From: Synechococcus sp. PCC 7502
Lineage (GTDB): Bacteria > Cyanobacteriota > Cyanobacteriia > Pseudanabaenales > Pseudanabaenaceae
Length of the DNA stretch: 64,000 bases
Direction of reading: 5' to 3'
Assembly: GCF_000317085.1 (NCBI RefSeq)
Contig: NC_019702.1
Coordinates: 2,882,394-2,946,393 of the forward strand
Each line of letters opens with the position of its first letter. Positions within the stretch are counted from its first letter, which is position 1. Shown one piece after another: positions 1-9,302 of the stretch. The notes beneath the pieces were generated by a model that was not told the DNA's origin, did not search any database, and saw nothing but the letters and a program-made list of their open reading frames with translations. The position numbers and the translations under genes are program-made.

Positions 1-1
1 T

Positions 2-265
2 CATTGTGGCGATGTGGTCAAGGTTTTAGCTAAGCTTAGGGCTAGTAATTACGATCTAATTTATTTCGACCCCCCCTATCAAAGTCAGCTTTACCAACCA
101 GTTTTACAGGCGATCGCCCCCCTCATGTCTCAAGATGCGGTAATAGCTGTAGAACATGCCCGTGAGCGAAGTTTAGAGGAAATTTCTTATGAATTATTTA
201 ATCTCAAGTTAATTGATCAGCGTATGTATGGACAAACCTCTGTGAGCTTTTTTAACAAATTTTAG
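2..265 (+). CDS. rsmD: 16S rRNA (guanine966-N2)-methyltransferase, C-terminal part
   Basis: The reading frame is open from the window edge, so the start and most of the SAM-binding half lie outside. What remains carries the catalytic DPPY motif (in FDPPYQSQLY) typical of base-amino methyltransferases, followed by the RsmD-like end with a VEH-type strand and a closing YGQTSVSFF segment. RsmD methylates N2 of G966 of 16S rRNA in the small subunit. Its stop overlaps by four bases the end of the convergent gene on the minus strand. The family call is fairly safe from the motif and C-terminal pattern; function beyond that is family knowledge. Confidence 0.8.
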   Translation, partial: HCGDVVKVLAKLRASNYDLIYFDPPYQSQLYQPVLQAIAPLMSQDAVIAVEHARERSLEEISYELFNLKLIDQRMYGQTSVSFFNKF

Positions 266-1506
266 CTAACTTGTCTATATCCGCAGTGATTACAATAGGG
301 CAGAAATTTATAGGTGGCAGTTTGACAGTTTTCGCAGGTGACATGTTGTTCAAATCCACAGTAGGGGCAATGTAAATCTTGGGAACGAATTTTTTTGGCA
401 CAGCGAATACATTGGAATTTTTGCACTCTAGTTATGATTTTACCTTTTTGATTTCCAGTAACTTTCTGAAAGAACTTAATAATTAAAAATCCAACTAAGG
501 GAATTATAAAAATATAAACGTAGCTAATTAAAAATAGTAATTCTCCAAATAAAACTTGAATAACATCAGAAATAAATTTGAATATAATTCCAATTTGCAA
601 GAATTCAAAGATTTTTAGTAGTAAGGGAATTAAAAAGATTACTAATAAATGCCAACTGATTAAAGATACTAGTCCAAATCCTTTACGACTACTATAGTTA
701 TTGATTAATACAGCGATCGCAATTAAAGGTAGTAAAAATAATGATTGAAGCCCAATTTGAATACTGGGATACCAAAAATTAGCACGATCATAACCAGACT
801 CAAGGTCCTTAAATTTTGAAGAATCATTTAATAAGTTAATAAATTCGATGACTTCAGGTTTCGCAAGTAATTCGGTTTTCAAAATGGAAATTTGTTGATT
901 AAGCTTAGAGATTTGCTTTTGATTTTGCTCTAGCTGCTGTTTAGCTTTTTCAGCTGTAATTTGATTAATTGACTTGGTTTGAGGTTGTTGAGCAATTTTT
1001 TCTAAGAGACTGGAATCATATTGTGATTTGATAGTACGATTAAAGTCTTCTAGCTTATAAATATCTGCATATTTACCATTGATTTCAATAGTAATTTGTT
1101 TATTCTCAGAAGAATTTACCTGATCTTTAATATCAGCATAAATTAAACATTCTTCTGCTACTTGTCCTAAGTGATTTTCCTGCACATATAAATAGCTTTG
1201 TCGATATTGCTGTTGTTGCGAAGTATTAATAATTATTGCTTGATTAGCAAATTCATAATTTTTATTGCTGGCAGTTGAACCTTGATAATTTGCCCATTCT
1301 TGATGGCAGGGATAGGATTCTAAAGGACTTAGGTGCCACCGACTAATATCATATAATCCAGTAAAAACATTAACAAGGATAAAAATATCAACTAGAATTA
1401 TAACAATTAAACTAACTCTATTAACTGGCTCGTTATTAATGGTGCTGGAACGATTTAAGAATGAACTAAAAAACGAATTTAAAAATCGCAATATATTTCT
1501 AATCAT
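262..1506 (-). CDS. Membrane protein with C-terminal double zinc ribbon
   Basis: A 414-residue protein of unknown function. It has one N-terminal membrane segment (about residues 30-52), a soluble region with a glutamine-rich coiled coil (about 185-225), three further hydrophobic segments (about 245-350), and a C-terminal double zinc ribbon built from CxxC pairs (CIRC, CPYC, CENC, CNHC). This layout resembles cyanobacterial membrane proteins annotated only as zinc-ribbon domain-containing. The cysteines suggest structural zinc binding on the cytoplasmic side. It ends inside the last codons of rsmD and is convergent with it. No pathway can be assigned. Confidence 0.75.
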   Translation of the reverse strand: MIRNILRFLNSFFSSFLNRSSTINNEPVNRVSLIVIILVDIFILVNVFTGLYDISRWHLSPLESYPCHQEWANYQGSTASNKNYEFANQAIIINTSQQQQYRQSYLYVQENHLGQVAEECLIYADIKDQVNSSENKQITIEINGKYADIYKLEDFNRTIKSQYDSSLLEKIAQQPQTKSINQITAEKAKQQLEQNQKQISKLNQQISILKTELLAKPEVIEFINLLNDSSKFKDLESGYDRANFWYPSIQIGLQSLFLLPLIAIAVLINNYSSRKGFGLVSLISWHLLVIFLIPLLLKIFEFLQIGIIFKFISDVIQVLFGELLFLISYVYIFIIPLVGFLIIKFFQKVTGNQKGKIITRVQKFQCIRCAKKIRSQDLHCPYCGFEQHVTCENCQTATYKFLPYCNHCGYRQVS

Positions 1507-1990
1507 TTATCCACAAGTTATAAAGTTATAATTATTTTGGTAGATGCCATAATTATGCAACATAGCAATTAATTAATCTTAAATGCGATAATTTTATAAG
1601 AATAGTTATCAAATCTTAAAATACAGAAATTTAAATACAGAAGCGTTTTACTCTCATTGTCCACACAAACAAGTTTCCCATTACTTCTGATGATCATTTG
1701 TATAGGGAAATGGTTGCTAGAGGAATGAAACAGGTTTTGAGATAAATTAAAATCAGTACTTTTCGTCAAGGCTATATTAATCTTGGATAGATACTAATGT
1801 TTCTCAGTATAAGTACTTATTTAAGATATTCTTAATGTACAAATATTAAAAAGTTAAGATTGAATATTGTTGTGAATTTTACCCTTGTGGGACTCATTCA
1901 TGGTTATTTGGGATAAAATAATAGTCTAACCATTTAGTTTCTACCTTTAGTAAAAAGTTTAATTGGTTAAAGTCTACTAGGATTAGCAAT
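1507..1990. other. AT-rich intergenic region
   Basis: This 484 bp region separates a minus-strand membrane protein gene from a plus-strand hypothetical gene, so promoters for both should lie here. I see no RNA gene, repeat or convincing ORF. A 66-codon minus-strand frame at 1569-1769 has low-complexity composition and no recognisable motif. Confidence 0.4.
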
Positions 1991-2434
1991 ATGTCACAAT
2001 CTCACCAATTTCTTGATAATAGAAAAATTGTCGTTTATCATATTAATTCAAAAGTTCCTCTTAGACGTAGTAGTGACCTAGAAGGAACAAACATTAGTGT
2101 TATTAATGGGAATGGTGTACTCAACCAAGTTCTAAAAAGAATCAAAGAAGGTGACGTTGAAGTTCTAATTACGATTGACATTCCGCGCGAAACCGTCAAG
2201 TTAATTGAAGTAGCGATCGATAAAAGTCATCATTATATCCTTCTCATTCAGCATGAATTAAAAGGACACGAAACTAGGGAAAGTTTTCTAACAGAAATCG
2301 AATCGAAGGTATTGGTGGCAGAAGGGGGTACCTCTTATAGGATCAATTATTCTGACGAACCAGTGCTATCTTTAGACCCTGGTGAACTAGAAAGGAGAAA
2401 GTTAAAATTAGATCAGACTGATAATAACAACTAA
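1991..2434 (+). CDS. Hypothetical protein, 147 aa
   Basis: An isolated gene encoding a soluble, charged protein of 147 residues that I do not recognise. It has alternating strand and helix character, with a central segment rich in I, V and E (VEVLITIDIPRETVKLIEVA) and a polar C-terminal tail ending in DNNN. There is no signal peptide or membrane segment. Codon use, including a near-HIP1 gcgatcga, looks native. Upstream is a long AT-rich spacer and downstream lies the convergent end of secA, so it is probably monocistronic. Confidence 0.6.
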   Translation: MSQSHQFLDNRKIVVYHINSKVPLRRSSDLEGTNISVINGNGVLNQVLKRIKEGDVEVLITIDIPRETVKLIEVAIDKSHHYILLIQHELKGHETRESFLTEIESKVLVAEGGTSYRINYSDEPVLSLDPGELERRKLKLDQTDNNN

Positions 2435-2670
2435 TTATACAAACTAACTAGTCGAATTATTTATTGCTCAATTTTTCGTATTTTTTGTTCCGTGAGTTCA
2501 ATATTCTTATATTGTCAACTCTGAGGTGCAACTATTTTTTGCTACTACTTTGGTGTTCTTTGAGCTATCAAAAATTTAAACTCCTCATTAGTATAGCCTG
2601 AAAAATTAGGGCTTTCAGACTTTTAGTTGCACATGGGGTCTAGGAATCTATGTTAGTAAATTAAGGAACT

Positions 2671-5457
2671 CTAGACAAATTCTGCTTCTAACTTTGTGGG
2701 TTGCGGCTGAGGATTAAATTCAAACAAAGAATAAACCACATTGCGACGAATATCGGTCAGCATATCGAGGAATAACTCATAGCCTTCACTTTTATATTCA
2801 ATTAGGGGGTCTTTTTGTCCATAGCCTCTTAATCCCACAGATTCCCGCAATCCTTCCATTGCTTGTAAATGCTCTCGCCAGAGAGTATCAATTTGCTGCA
2901 AAATAAAAAATCTTTCTGCTTGGCGCATTAATCCAGGTTGGAAACTATCAACTTGCTGCTCCTTAATTTCATAAGCACGGCGTACTTCTTCTCGTAAAAA
3001 AGCTTGAATTTCGGGGAAAAACATTTGATCTAGATGCTCTACTTCAAGGTCTTGGAGCAAATTAATAAACTCTTTTACCTTTTTAACTACACTGGCTAAA
3101 TCCCATTCTTCGGAAGGCAAGTCTGGATTAACATACGCCTTAACAATGTCATCCATAGTCATTTCTGCATATTCAATTACCCGATTGCGTAAATCCTGTC
3201 CCTCCAGCACTCTAAATCTTTCCGAATAGATGGCGCGGCGTTGATTGTTCAAAACCTCATCATATTCAAATACCTGTTTACGGGTGTCGTAGTAAAAAGT
3301 CTCAACCTTCTTTTGCGCTCCTTCTAAGCTGCGAGTTAATAAACCTGAACTAATAGGCATATCCTCTTCAACTCTAAAGGCGTTCATCATCGCTGCCACG
3401 CGATCGCCCGCAAAAATTCGCATTAAATTATCTTCTAGGCTTAAAAAGAATCTTGTGGAACCGGGGTCTCCCTGTCTACCGCAACGTCCTCGCAACTGGT
3501 TATCAATACGTCGAGATTCATGGCGTTCTGTACCGATAACATGCAATCCGCCCAAGCCCGTAACTTCATTATGCTCAGTGGTTGTAAAGGCTTCATATTC
3601 TTGCTTAATGGCAATATAGGCGGCTCTGAGTTTTTGAATGACTAAATCATTTGTGGGTGCTTTCTCCGATGCTACCGCTAACATATCTTCAGCTTGAAGT
3701 TCTGGTAAGCTCTGGGCTCCTAGGGTTTCTACGGCATAATCGACAGCAGATTTGAGAATGGCTTTAGTGCTGGGGGAAAGGTCGGCGGGAAAAATACTAG
3801 GAGTAGCTTTCCATGTTTTTAACTTTTTAGGGGTACCAAAGCCTTGGGCGGGACTAGGACTATTGGGAAATAACAGTTGCCCCATTAAGTCATCATTATC
3901 AGTCCGTACAATTTTGGGCATAAAGAATTCCCGTACTTTCAGCCTTGCCATGTAGTCCACATTACCGCCGAGGATAATATCGGTACCTCTACCTGCCATG
4001 TTAGTAGCGATTGTAACGGCACCTTTTCGTCCCGCTTGGGCAATAATTTCTGACTCTCTTTCTACATTTTCAGGTTTAGCATTCAGTAAATTATGGGGAA
4101 TATTTTGTTCTGATAATAGCCGAGAGATAACTTCAGACTTCTCTACGCTAGTGGTACCAACTAGGACAGGACGACCTAATTCGTGCATTTCTTGGCACTC
4201 GATCGCCACAGCCCGCCATTTTGCTGCTTCAGTTTTGTAAACCACATCAGACAAGTCCTTTCTGCCACTAATGCGATTAGTCGGGATTGTTGTAACTTCA
4301 AGATTATAAATTTTACCGAACTCTGCCTCTTCGGTTTTTGCGGTACCCGTCATTCCTGCCAGTTTGGGATAGAGTAGGAAAAAGTTTTGATAGGTAATAG
4401 AAGCTAGAGTTTGGGTTTCATTTTCAATGGTGACTTGTTCTTTAGCTTCGATCGCCTGATGCAAACCATCACTCCAACGCCGACCGGGCATGACTCGACC
4501 TGTAAATTCATCCACAATAATTACTTGATCATCGCGAACAATGTAGTTAACATCCTTGAGGAACAATTCCTTTGCCTTAATGGCATTAAATACATAGTGA
4601 GCCCAAGGGTCTTGCTGATCAAATAGATCGGTTACGCCTAAAAGGTTTTCTGCTTCTTCAAATCCTTCATCAGTTAGGATGACTGTGCGTTGTTTCTCGT
4701 CAACTTCGTAATGTTTCTCTTTTTCTAATTTCCAAGCGATCGCCGAAGCTCCCATGTATTTTTCCGTAGGTCGCTCCAGTTGCCCTGAAATAATTAACGG
4801 TGTTCTAGCTTCATCAATTAAGACTGAGTCCACTTCATCAATTACACAATAGTTAAAAGGGCGCTGCACCACGTCCTGCATGGAGGTTGCCATGTTGTCC
4901 CGCAAATAATCAAAACCTAGTTCACTGTTAGTAGTGTAGGTAATATCACAGGCATAGTTGCGTTGCCGTTCCAATGGCTCCATCCCCTGCTGCACAATGC
5001 CCACGGTTAAGCCTAAAAATCGATGTACCTGCCCCATCCATTCAGCATCACGACGGGCAAGGTAGTCATTAACAGTGACAATATGGACACCTTTACCAGT
5101 CAGAGCATTTAAATAGCTGGGCAGAGTTGAAACAAGGGTTTTACCTTCACCTGTCTTCATTTCGGCGATTTGTCCTTTATGTAAAACCATCCCCCCTAAT
5201 AACTGTACATCGTAGTGGCGTAGTCCTAAAACCCTAATCGCTGCTTCTCGAACTACAGCAAAAGCTTCAGGCAGAATATCATCTAAATCTTCGTCTTTTT
5301 CTAGTCGTTGTTTAAACTCTACGGTTTTACCTCGTAATTCATCATCACTTAGAGCTTTAATCTCGTCTTCCAGGGAGTTAATTAAGGCGACATCGGGACG
5401 AAACTTGTCCAGTTTGCGCTTATTTGGATCACCAATTAAAGATTGCAGATTAAACAT
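2671..5457 (-). CDS. secA: Preprotein translocase ATPase SecA
   Basis: SecA drives post-translational protein export through SecYEG, here to both plasma and thylakoid membranes. The 928 residues show the Walker A motif GEGKT (103-107), the nucleotide-binding [14 protein letters not shown] segment (about 206-219), the GTTSVEKSE and [10 protein letters not shown] motifs of the second motor domain, and the helical scaffold and wing domains. As is usual in cyanobacterial and chloroplast SecA, it ends in a short PQPQP tail without the C-terminal CxCxSG zinc motif. The start is an ATG with a 305 bp upstream spacer. It is monocistronic as far as can be seen. Confidence 0.97.
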   Translation of the reverse strand: MFNLQSLIGDPNKRKLDKFRPDVALINSLEDEIKALSDDELRGKTVEFKQRLEKDEDLDDILPEAFAVVREAAIRVLGLRHYDVQLLGGMVLHKGQIAEMKTGEGKTLVSTLPSYLNALTGKGVHIVTVNDYLARRDAEWMGQVHRFLGLTVGIVQQGMEPLERQRNYACDITYTTNSELGFDYLRDNMATSMQDVVQRPFNYCVIDEVDSVLIDEARTPLIISGQLERPTEKYMGASAIAWKLEKEKHYEVDEKQRTVILTDEGFEEAENLLGVTDLFDQQDPWAHYVFNAIKAKELFLKDVNYIVRDDQVIIVDEFTGRVMPGRRWSDGLHQAIEAKEQVTIENETQTLASITYQNFFLLYPKLAGMTGTAKTEEAEFGKIYNLEVTTIPTNRISGRKDLSDVVYKTEAAKWRAVAIECQEMHELGRPVLVGTTSVEKSEVISRLLSEQNIPHNLLNAKPENVERESEIIAQAGRKGAVTIATNMAGRGTDIILGGNVDYMARLKVREFFMPKIVRTDNDDLMGQLLFPNSPSPAQGFGTPKKLKTWKATPSIFPADLSPSTKAILKSAVDYAVETLGAQSLPELQAEDMLAVASEKAPTNDLVIQKLRAAYIAIKQEYEAFTTTEHNEVTGLGGLHVIGTERHESRRIDNQLRGRCGRQGDPGSTRFFLSLEDNLMRIFAGDRVAAMMNAFRVEEDMPISSGLLTRSLEGAQKKVETFYYDTRKQVFEYDEVLNNQRRAIYSERFRVLEGQDLRNRVIEYAEMTMDDIVKAYVNPDLPSEEWDLASVVKKVKEFINLLQDLEVEHLDQMFFPEIQAFLREEVRRAYEIKEQQVDSFQPGLMRQAERFFILQQIDTLWREHLQAMEGLRESVGLRGYGQKDPLIEYKSEGYELFLDMLTDIRRNVVYSLFEFNPQPQPTKLEAEFV

Positions 5458-5762
5458 GATTAGCTAGAAATACGGGAGTTTATATAAGTTATATTAGCTG
5501 AGAAATAGTGCCTAAATATTAGAGTTAACCCTAATTGTTTAAATTGATTGATTACTATTTTAGAAAATTTTAGGAAATTATCATCTTTGTATAGCAGGAT
5601 AAGAGGGAGAAAAAACTAAGTTAGGATGATTGAATCTAAATTATTCATGGAATTTTGGCAAATTTTGATCTTTCTTAGGCTTTTTAAACAAAAATTCCCA
5701 TTATCCTTAAAGTGCGTACAACAAAAATAAGGATTTTGGGATTAGAGAATATAAATAATAAT
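5458..5762. other. Intergenic region upstream of secA, downstream of desD
   Basis: This 305 bp spacer lies between the secA start and the desD stop (both minus strand). It should hold the secA promoter and the end of the desaturase operon transcript. It is AT-rich, and I find no clear hairpin terminator, RNA gene or ORF. Confidence 0.35.
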
Positions 5763-6881
5763 TTATTTAGCTGGTGCCATCGCCATTTGTTTTAGCCATT
5801 GGTAATTAGCAGCGATCGCTGATCCGAAAGTGGGGTAGACATTATATTTAATCCCAAATTCTTCACAAACTTCAGCGACAATGCCAGCGATTTGCGGATA
5901 GTGGATATGGCAAACATGGGGAAAAAGGTGATGGATGGTTTGGTAGTTAAGTCCGCCAATGTACCAGTTCAAAAAGGCATTTTTAGGAGCAAAATCCACT
6001 GTGGTTTTCACCTGTAAGACTGCCCATTCATCATCAATATGATTAGAGGTAGCATTCACTTCCACAAATTCCGCAGGGACTAGGACATGAGCTAACATAA
6101 ATACTACACAGGTGACTAAGCCATAGGTCATGTAGGCAATGGAAAACCCAGCGATTGCCATTAACGGTGAATATCCCAAAGCGATCGGTAGTCCAATGAA
6201 AAATCCTAATCCTAAAGCCTTTAAGCCAAATAGAAAAGTTAAATCTAAAGGTTTGGGCATCGGCACCTTGTGATCAAAGTATTTGCGATCACCCAAAATA
6301 ATGGCAATATCGCTGTAAGACCAATAGAAAGGAATTACCAAATATACAAACCAAATAAATAGATGCTGATAGCGATGAAACCACTTATGTTCCATGTCTG
6401 GAGCCATTCTGACTAAGCCATCACCGTGAATTTCCACATCATGATTAGTAATGTTGGTATAGGTGTGGTGCAGAAAATTATGCCGATACCGCCACAGGTA
6501 GCTAGATAAGCCAATAAAGTCGTAGCACAGCCCGATCGTATAATTAATTTTAGGATTTTTAGAATAACCACCGTGATTAGCATCATGTCCCACACTCATC
6601 CCACAGGCAGCGATCGCCATCCCCAGAGAAATACAGCCTAAAACTTTAAAGCCAATGATTACAGGGGCAAAAACCACAAAAGCCCAAGAGCCAAACATCC
6701 AAGCGGTAATCGTGACAGTTTTGACATACATTGCCAAGTTATCCCGAGGCTTAATATTATTGGAGCTAAAGTAGGCATCAACTCTTTTATTTAATTCCTT
6801 CTTAAAACCAATACTTTTACCGAAGGTGACTCGGTCAGCTTTCAGGGATTTCTGATCCACAGTGTTTGCAGTCATTGTCAT
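5763..6881 (-). CDS. desD: Delta-6 acyl-lipid desaturase (DesD-like)
   Basis: This membrane di-iron desaturase inserts a cis double bond at delta-6 of C18 lipid-bound fatty acids. The 372 residues carry the three histidine boxes: HDANH, HNFLHH and QTIHH. Gln instead of His opening the third box is the mark of front-end desaturases. Long stretches such as SSYLWRYRHNFLHHTYTN and HDVEIHGDGLVRM agree with what I remember of cyanobacterial DesD. Four hydrophobic segments fit the family topology. It starts one base after the stop of the upstream desC gene, so the pair is co-transcribed. Confidence 0.9.
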   Translation of the reverse strand: MTMTANTVDQKSLKADRVTFGKSIGFKKELNKRVDAYFSSNNIKPRDNLAMYVKTVTITAWMFGSWAFVVFAPVIIGFKVLGCISLGMAIAACGMSVGHDANHGGYSKNPKINYTIGLCYDFIGLSSYLWRYRHNFLHHTYTNITNHDVEIHGDGLVRMAPDMEHKWFHRYQHLFIWFVYLVIPFYWSYSDIAIILGDRKYFDHKVPMPKPLDLTFLFGLKALGLGFFIGLPIALGYSPLMAIAGFSIAYMTYGLVTCVVFMLAHVLVPAEFVEVNATSNHIDDEWAVLQVKTTVDFAPKNAFLNWYIGGLNYQTIHHLFPHVCHIHYPQIAGIVAEVCEEFGIKYNVYPTFGSAIAANYQWLKQMAMAPAK

Positions 6882-6882
6882 C

Positions 6883-7779
6883 TTATTTAAGCCCCGCAGG
6901 TAGCCAAGGTGCAGGGATATAAACTTTTTTCGCTAATCCCACGGCTCGTAATAACCAGATCGCACCCCAAGTTGGATCAATTTCCCACCAATTTAAGCCA
7001 GCCCTTGCGGATTTCGGATAGGCATGGTGATTATTATGCCAGCCTTCACCGTAGGTTACTAATGCTGCCCACCAAAGATTGGTGGAATGATCGTCACTAT
7101 CACCAAAGTTACGGTAGCCCCATTTATGACAGGCGGAGTTAATAAACCAAGTGCTGTGAGAAACTAATACAGCCCTGACAAAAATGCCATAAATTACAAA
7201 GCCAATACCCTGTCCTTGGGTAGCTCCAATAAAATAGAGCAGGATGCCTAGGGGAATTTGTAAACTTAAAAAATATTTATCTAAAAAGCGATAGTAGGTG
7301 TCAGAACCTAGGTCTGGGGCAAAGCTATAGTAATTCTTAAAATCAAAATGTTCTTTTTTAGAATATAAAATCCAAGCTAAGTGACTCCACCAAAATCCTT
7401 TGCTGGCAGAATAGGGGTCTTTGTCATTATCTTCAGTAAACCCGTGATGCTGCCGATGTCCCCCCACCCAAAATACAGGACCACCTTGCAAAGCCAAAGC
7501 TCCAAGGGTGGCAAAAATATACTCTAGCCATTTGGGTACCTGAAAACTCCGATGACTCAAGAGCCGATGATAACCAAGACAAATACCGATGCTGCCCGTA
7601 AGCCAATGCAAAAATATTGTTAAACCTAGTGCTTGCCAAGAAAAATAGCCAAACCCTAAAAGAGCGATCGCATGCATGACAACATAGAAAATTGTAGTTG
7701 TCCAATTAAGTTGTAAAGACTCTTGATTATCTGGTTGGTTAGTCGGCTTTTGATTTGAATTTAAAGAGGTTGTGGTCAT
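6883..7779 (-). CDS. desC: Delta-9 acyl-lipid desaturase (DesC-like)
   Basis: This 298-residue membrane desaturase has the box HRLLSH, an HRQHH box and the third box HNNHH in GEGWHNNHHAYP. That set identifies the delta-9 family acting on stearoyl chains of membrane lipids. It supplies the monoenoic substrate for the delta-6 enzyme encoded immediately downstream, and the two reading frames are separated by a single base. The promoter should be in the 136 bp shared with the divergent TetR-like regulator, which makes that regulator a candidate controller of membrane desaturation. Confidence 0.92.
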   Translation of the reverse strand: MTTTSLNSNQKPTNQPDNQESLQLNWTTTIFYVVMHAIALLGFGYFSWQALGLTIFLHWLTGSIGICLGYHRLLSHRSFQVPKWLEYIFATLGALALQGGPVFWVGGHRQHHGFTEDNDKDPYSASKGFWWSHLAWILYSKKEHFDFKNYYSFAPDLGSDTYYRFLDKYFLSLQIPLGILLYFIGATQGQGIGFVIYGIFVRAVLVSHSTWFINSACHKWGYRNFGDSDDHSTNLWWAALVTYGEGWHNNHHAYPKSARAGLNWWEIDPTWGAIWLLRAVGLAKKVYIPAPWLPAGLK

Positions 7780-7915
7780 GAGGTACCCAAAAAGAAAGTA
7801 GGTAAAATTAGATTAATATAAGCCTCATATAAGTTAACATTGTTCAATTGAATTATGCAAGCAGCACTTGCAATTTTCAGAATTATTTAAGACTTGCATC
7901 CTACCCCCCAAAATC

Positions 7916-9094
7916 ATGGCTCTTGAGCGTATTCCCACTCGCCAAAAAATTGTTAATACTGCCTTAGAGTTATTTGCCCGCCAAGGGATTACGGAAACTA
8001 CTACCCGTCAAATTGCCGATCGCGCTGAAGTCAATGAAGTCACTTTATTTCGCCACTTTGGTAATAAACATGGATTACTACTAGCAGTACTTCAGGAGTT
8101 TCTACAGGAATATTTACTGGTTACCCAATTGGGAGAATCTTTAATTCCATCAGAATTTAAGAGTACGGTCGATTTGTCACAATTTTTGTACCACTATATG
8201 CAGAGTTCGTTGCACGCTTTAGAAAGTGTCCCTGAATTAATGCGATCGCTAGTGGGAGAAGCAGGACAATATCCCCAAGAAAGCCGTCATGCCCTAGCTC
8301 AGGGAATTACTGAAATTAATCGAGCGATCGCCAATGCTCTTCAAGAAGCTAAACCTCATCTAAATTCGACTTCAGAAACACTGAGTTTAGCCAAGATAAT
8401 GAATGCTTGTATTTTGGGTTATACAATTATGGTTTTAACCAGTGATGTGGAATTAATCTGGAGCAGCAAAGACGAGTTTATAGATAGTCTAGTTAAACTG
8501 CTGATACCAAAATCCTCTTCTCGCCTAGAAAATAATCCAGAAATTCAAGATATTCCAGAGGTTGAAGTTAGAAATATTCTGCTACAGGCAAAACGCCAAG
8601 GACTGAGAGACTATGCGATCGCCTATGTATTATTCGGAGCAGGGTTAAGTGCAGATGAGCTTGTTAATCTTAATCAAACTGATTATTCAATAGACTATTC
8701 CATTAATAAAGCGGGAATTCTCAAAATTCAAGAACGTTTAGTCCCTCTAAATCAAAAGATTTTTGGACATCGCTACGGCACCGCTAACAATAACCCGCTT
8801 ACCAATTACTTAAAAAGTCGTAAAGATAAGCATCCTCGCATGTTTTTATCCAATACAGCCCAACCTTTAAGCACATCAGAACTAGAACAACTATGGCGGA
8901 GTTGGCATAATTTAAGTTTTGAGATCGCCCAAACTCAACACACATGGCGGATTGAAATGTTAAGGCGGGGTATAGACCATGAAAATTTTCAAATTATTAG
9001 TGGTTTGCCTCAGTCAGAAATCTTAGCCTATGACCTCAAGGTCAAGGAATATCTAGCTCTTCAGCAGGCGATCGCTTTGGATAAATCAACATAG
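7916..9094 (+). CDS. TetR-family regulator fused to a degenerate tyrosine-recombinase-like domain
   Basis: The first ~55 residues form a TetR/AcrR helix-turn-helix (GITETTTRQIADRAEVNEVT, then LFRHFGNKHGLL), followed by a TetR-type ligand/dimer region to about residue 210. Residues ~225-393 look like the catalytic domain of a tyrosine recombinase: RDYAIAYVLFGAGLSADELV matches the RDxALxxLLxxTGLRxxEL block, and QHTWRIEMLRRGIDHENFQI matches the RHTFATxLLxxGxDxxxIQ block. The catalytic residues are lost (Arg I is Ser/Ala, Arg II is Gln, the LGH His is Leu), so strand cleavage is unlikely. I chose the ATG at 7916; an in-frame TTG 48 bp upstream is possible. It is divergent from desC. Confidence 0.75.
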   Translation: MALERIPTRQKIVNTALELFARQGITETTTRQIADRAEVNEVTLFRHFGNKHGLLLAVLQEFLQEYLLVTQLGESLIPSEFKSTVDLSQFLYHYMQSSLHALESVPELMRSLVGEAGQYPQESRHALAQGITEINRAIANALQEAKPHLNSTSETLSLAKIMNACILGYTIMVLTSDVELIWSSKDEFIDSLVKLLIPKSSSRLENNPEIQDIPEVEVRNILLQAKRQGLRDYAIAYVLFGAGLSADELVNLNQTDYSIDYSINKAGILKIQERLVPLNQKIFGHRYGTANNNPLTNYLKSRKDKHPRMFLSNTAQPLSTSELEQLWRSWHNLSFEIAQTQHTWRIEMLRRGIDHENFQIISGLPQSEILAYDLKVKEYLALQQAIALDKST

Positions 9095-9152
9095 CTTAAC
9101 TCTTGGCAGTCAATTTTTCCTTGAGTTTAATTCTACCTAACCTATGAGTTAT

Positions 9153-9232
9153 GCGGATGACTGGAATCGAACCAGCACGTCAAAGACACTAGAACCTAAA
9201 TCTAGCGCGTCTACCAATTCCGCCACATCCGC
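9153..9232 (-). tRNA. tRNA-Leu (anticodon UAG)
   Basis: On the minus strand the sequence folds as a class II tRNA. The acceptor GCGGATG pairs with CATCCGC, the anticodon stem is CTAGA/TCTAG with loop TTTAGGT (anticodon TAG, reading CUA codons), there is a long variable arm, and the T-loop is GGTTCGATTCC. No CCA is encoded. It lies between the TetR-like gene and tldD with no overlapping ORF. Confidence 0.93.
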
Positions 9233-9302
9233 TCAGGTTGACAATTATAGCCTAAGCCCACGGAAATATGTCAATTAATTTAGGCTAATTTGCACGGTAA
9301 TA

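Noticed and set aside
1569-1769. A 66-codon minus-strand ORF between the zinc-ribbon protein and the 147-residue hypothetical protein
   Set aside because: Low-complexity, no recognisable domain, no Shine-Dalgarno; not distinguishable from chance in AT-rich DNA.
2520-2640. Inverted repeat TGCAACTA/TAGTTGCA and a CTGAAA/TTTCAG hairpin downstream of the 147-residue gene
   Set aside because: The arms are short and the first pair is over 100 bases apart; no U-run, so neither a terminator nor an element can be claimed.
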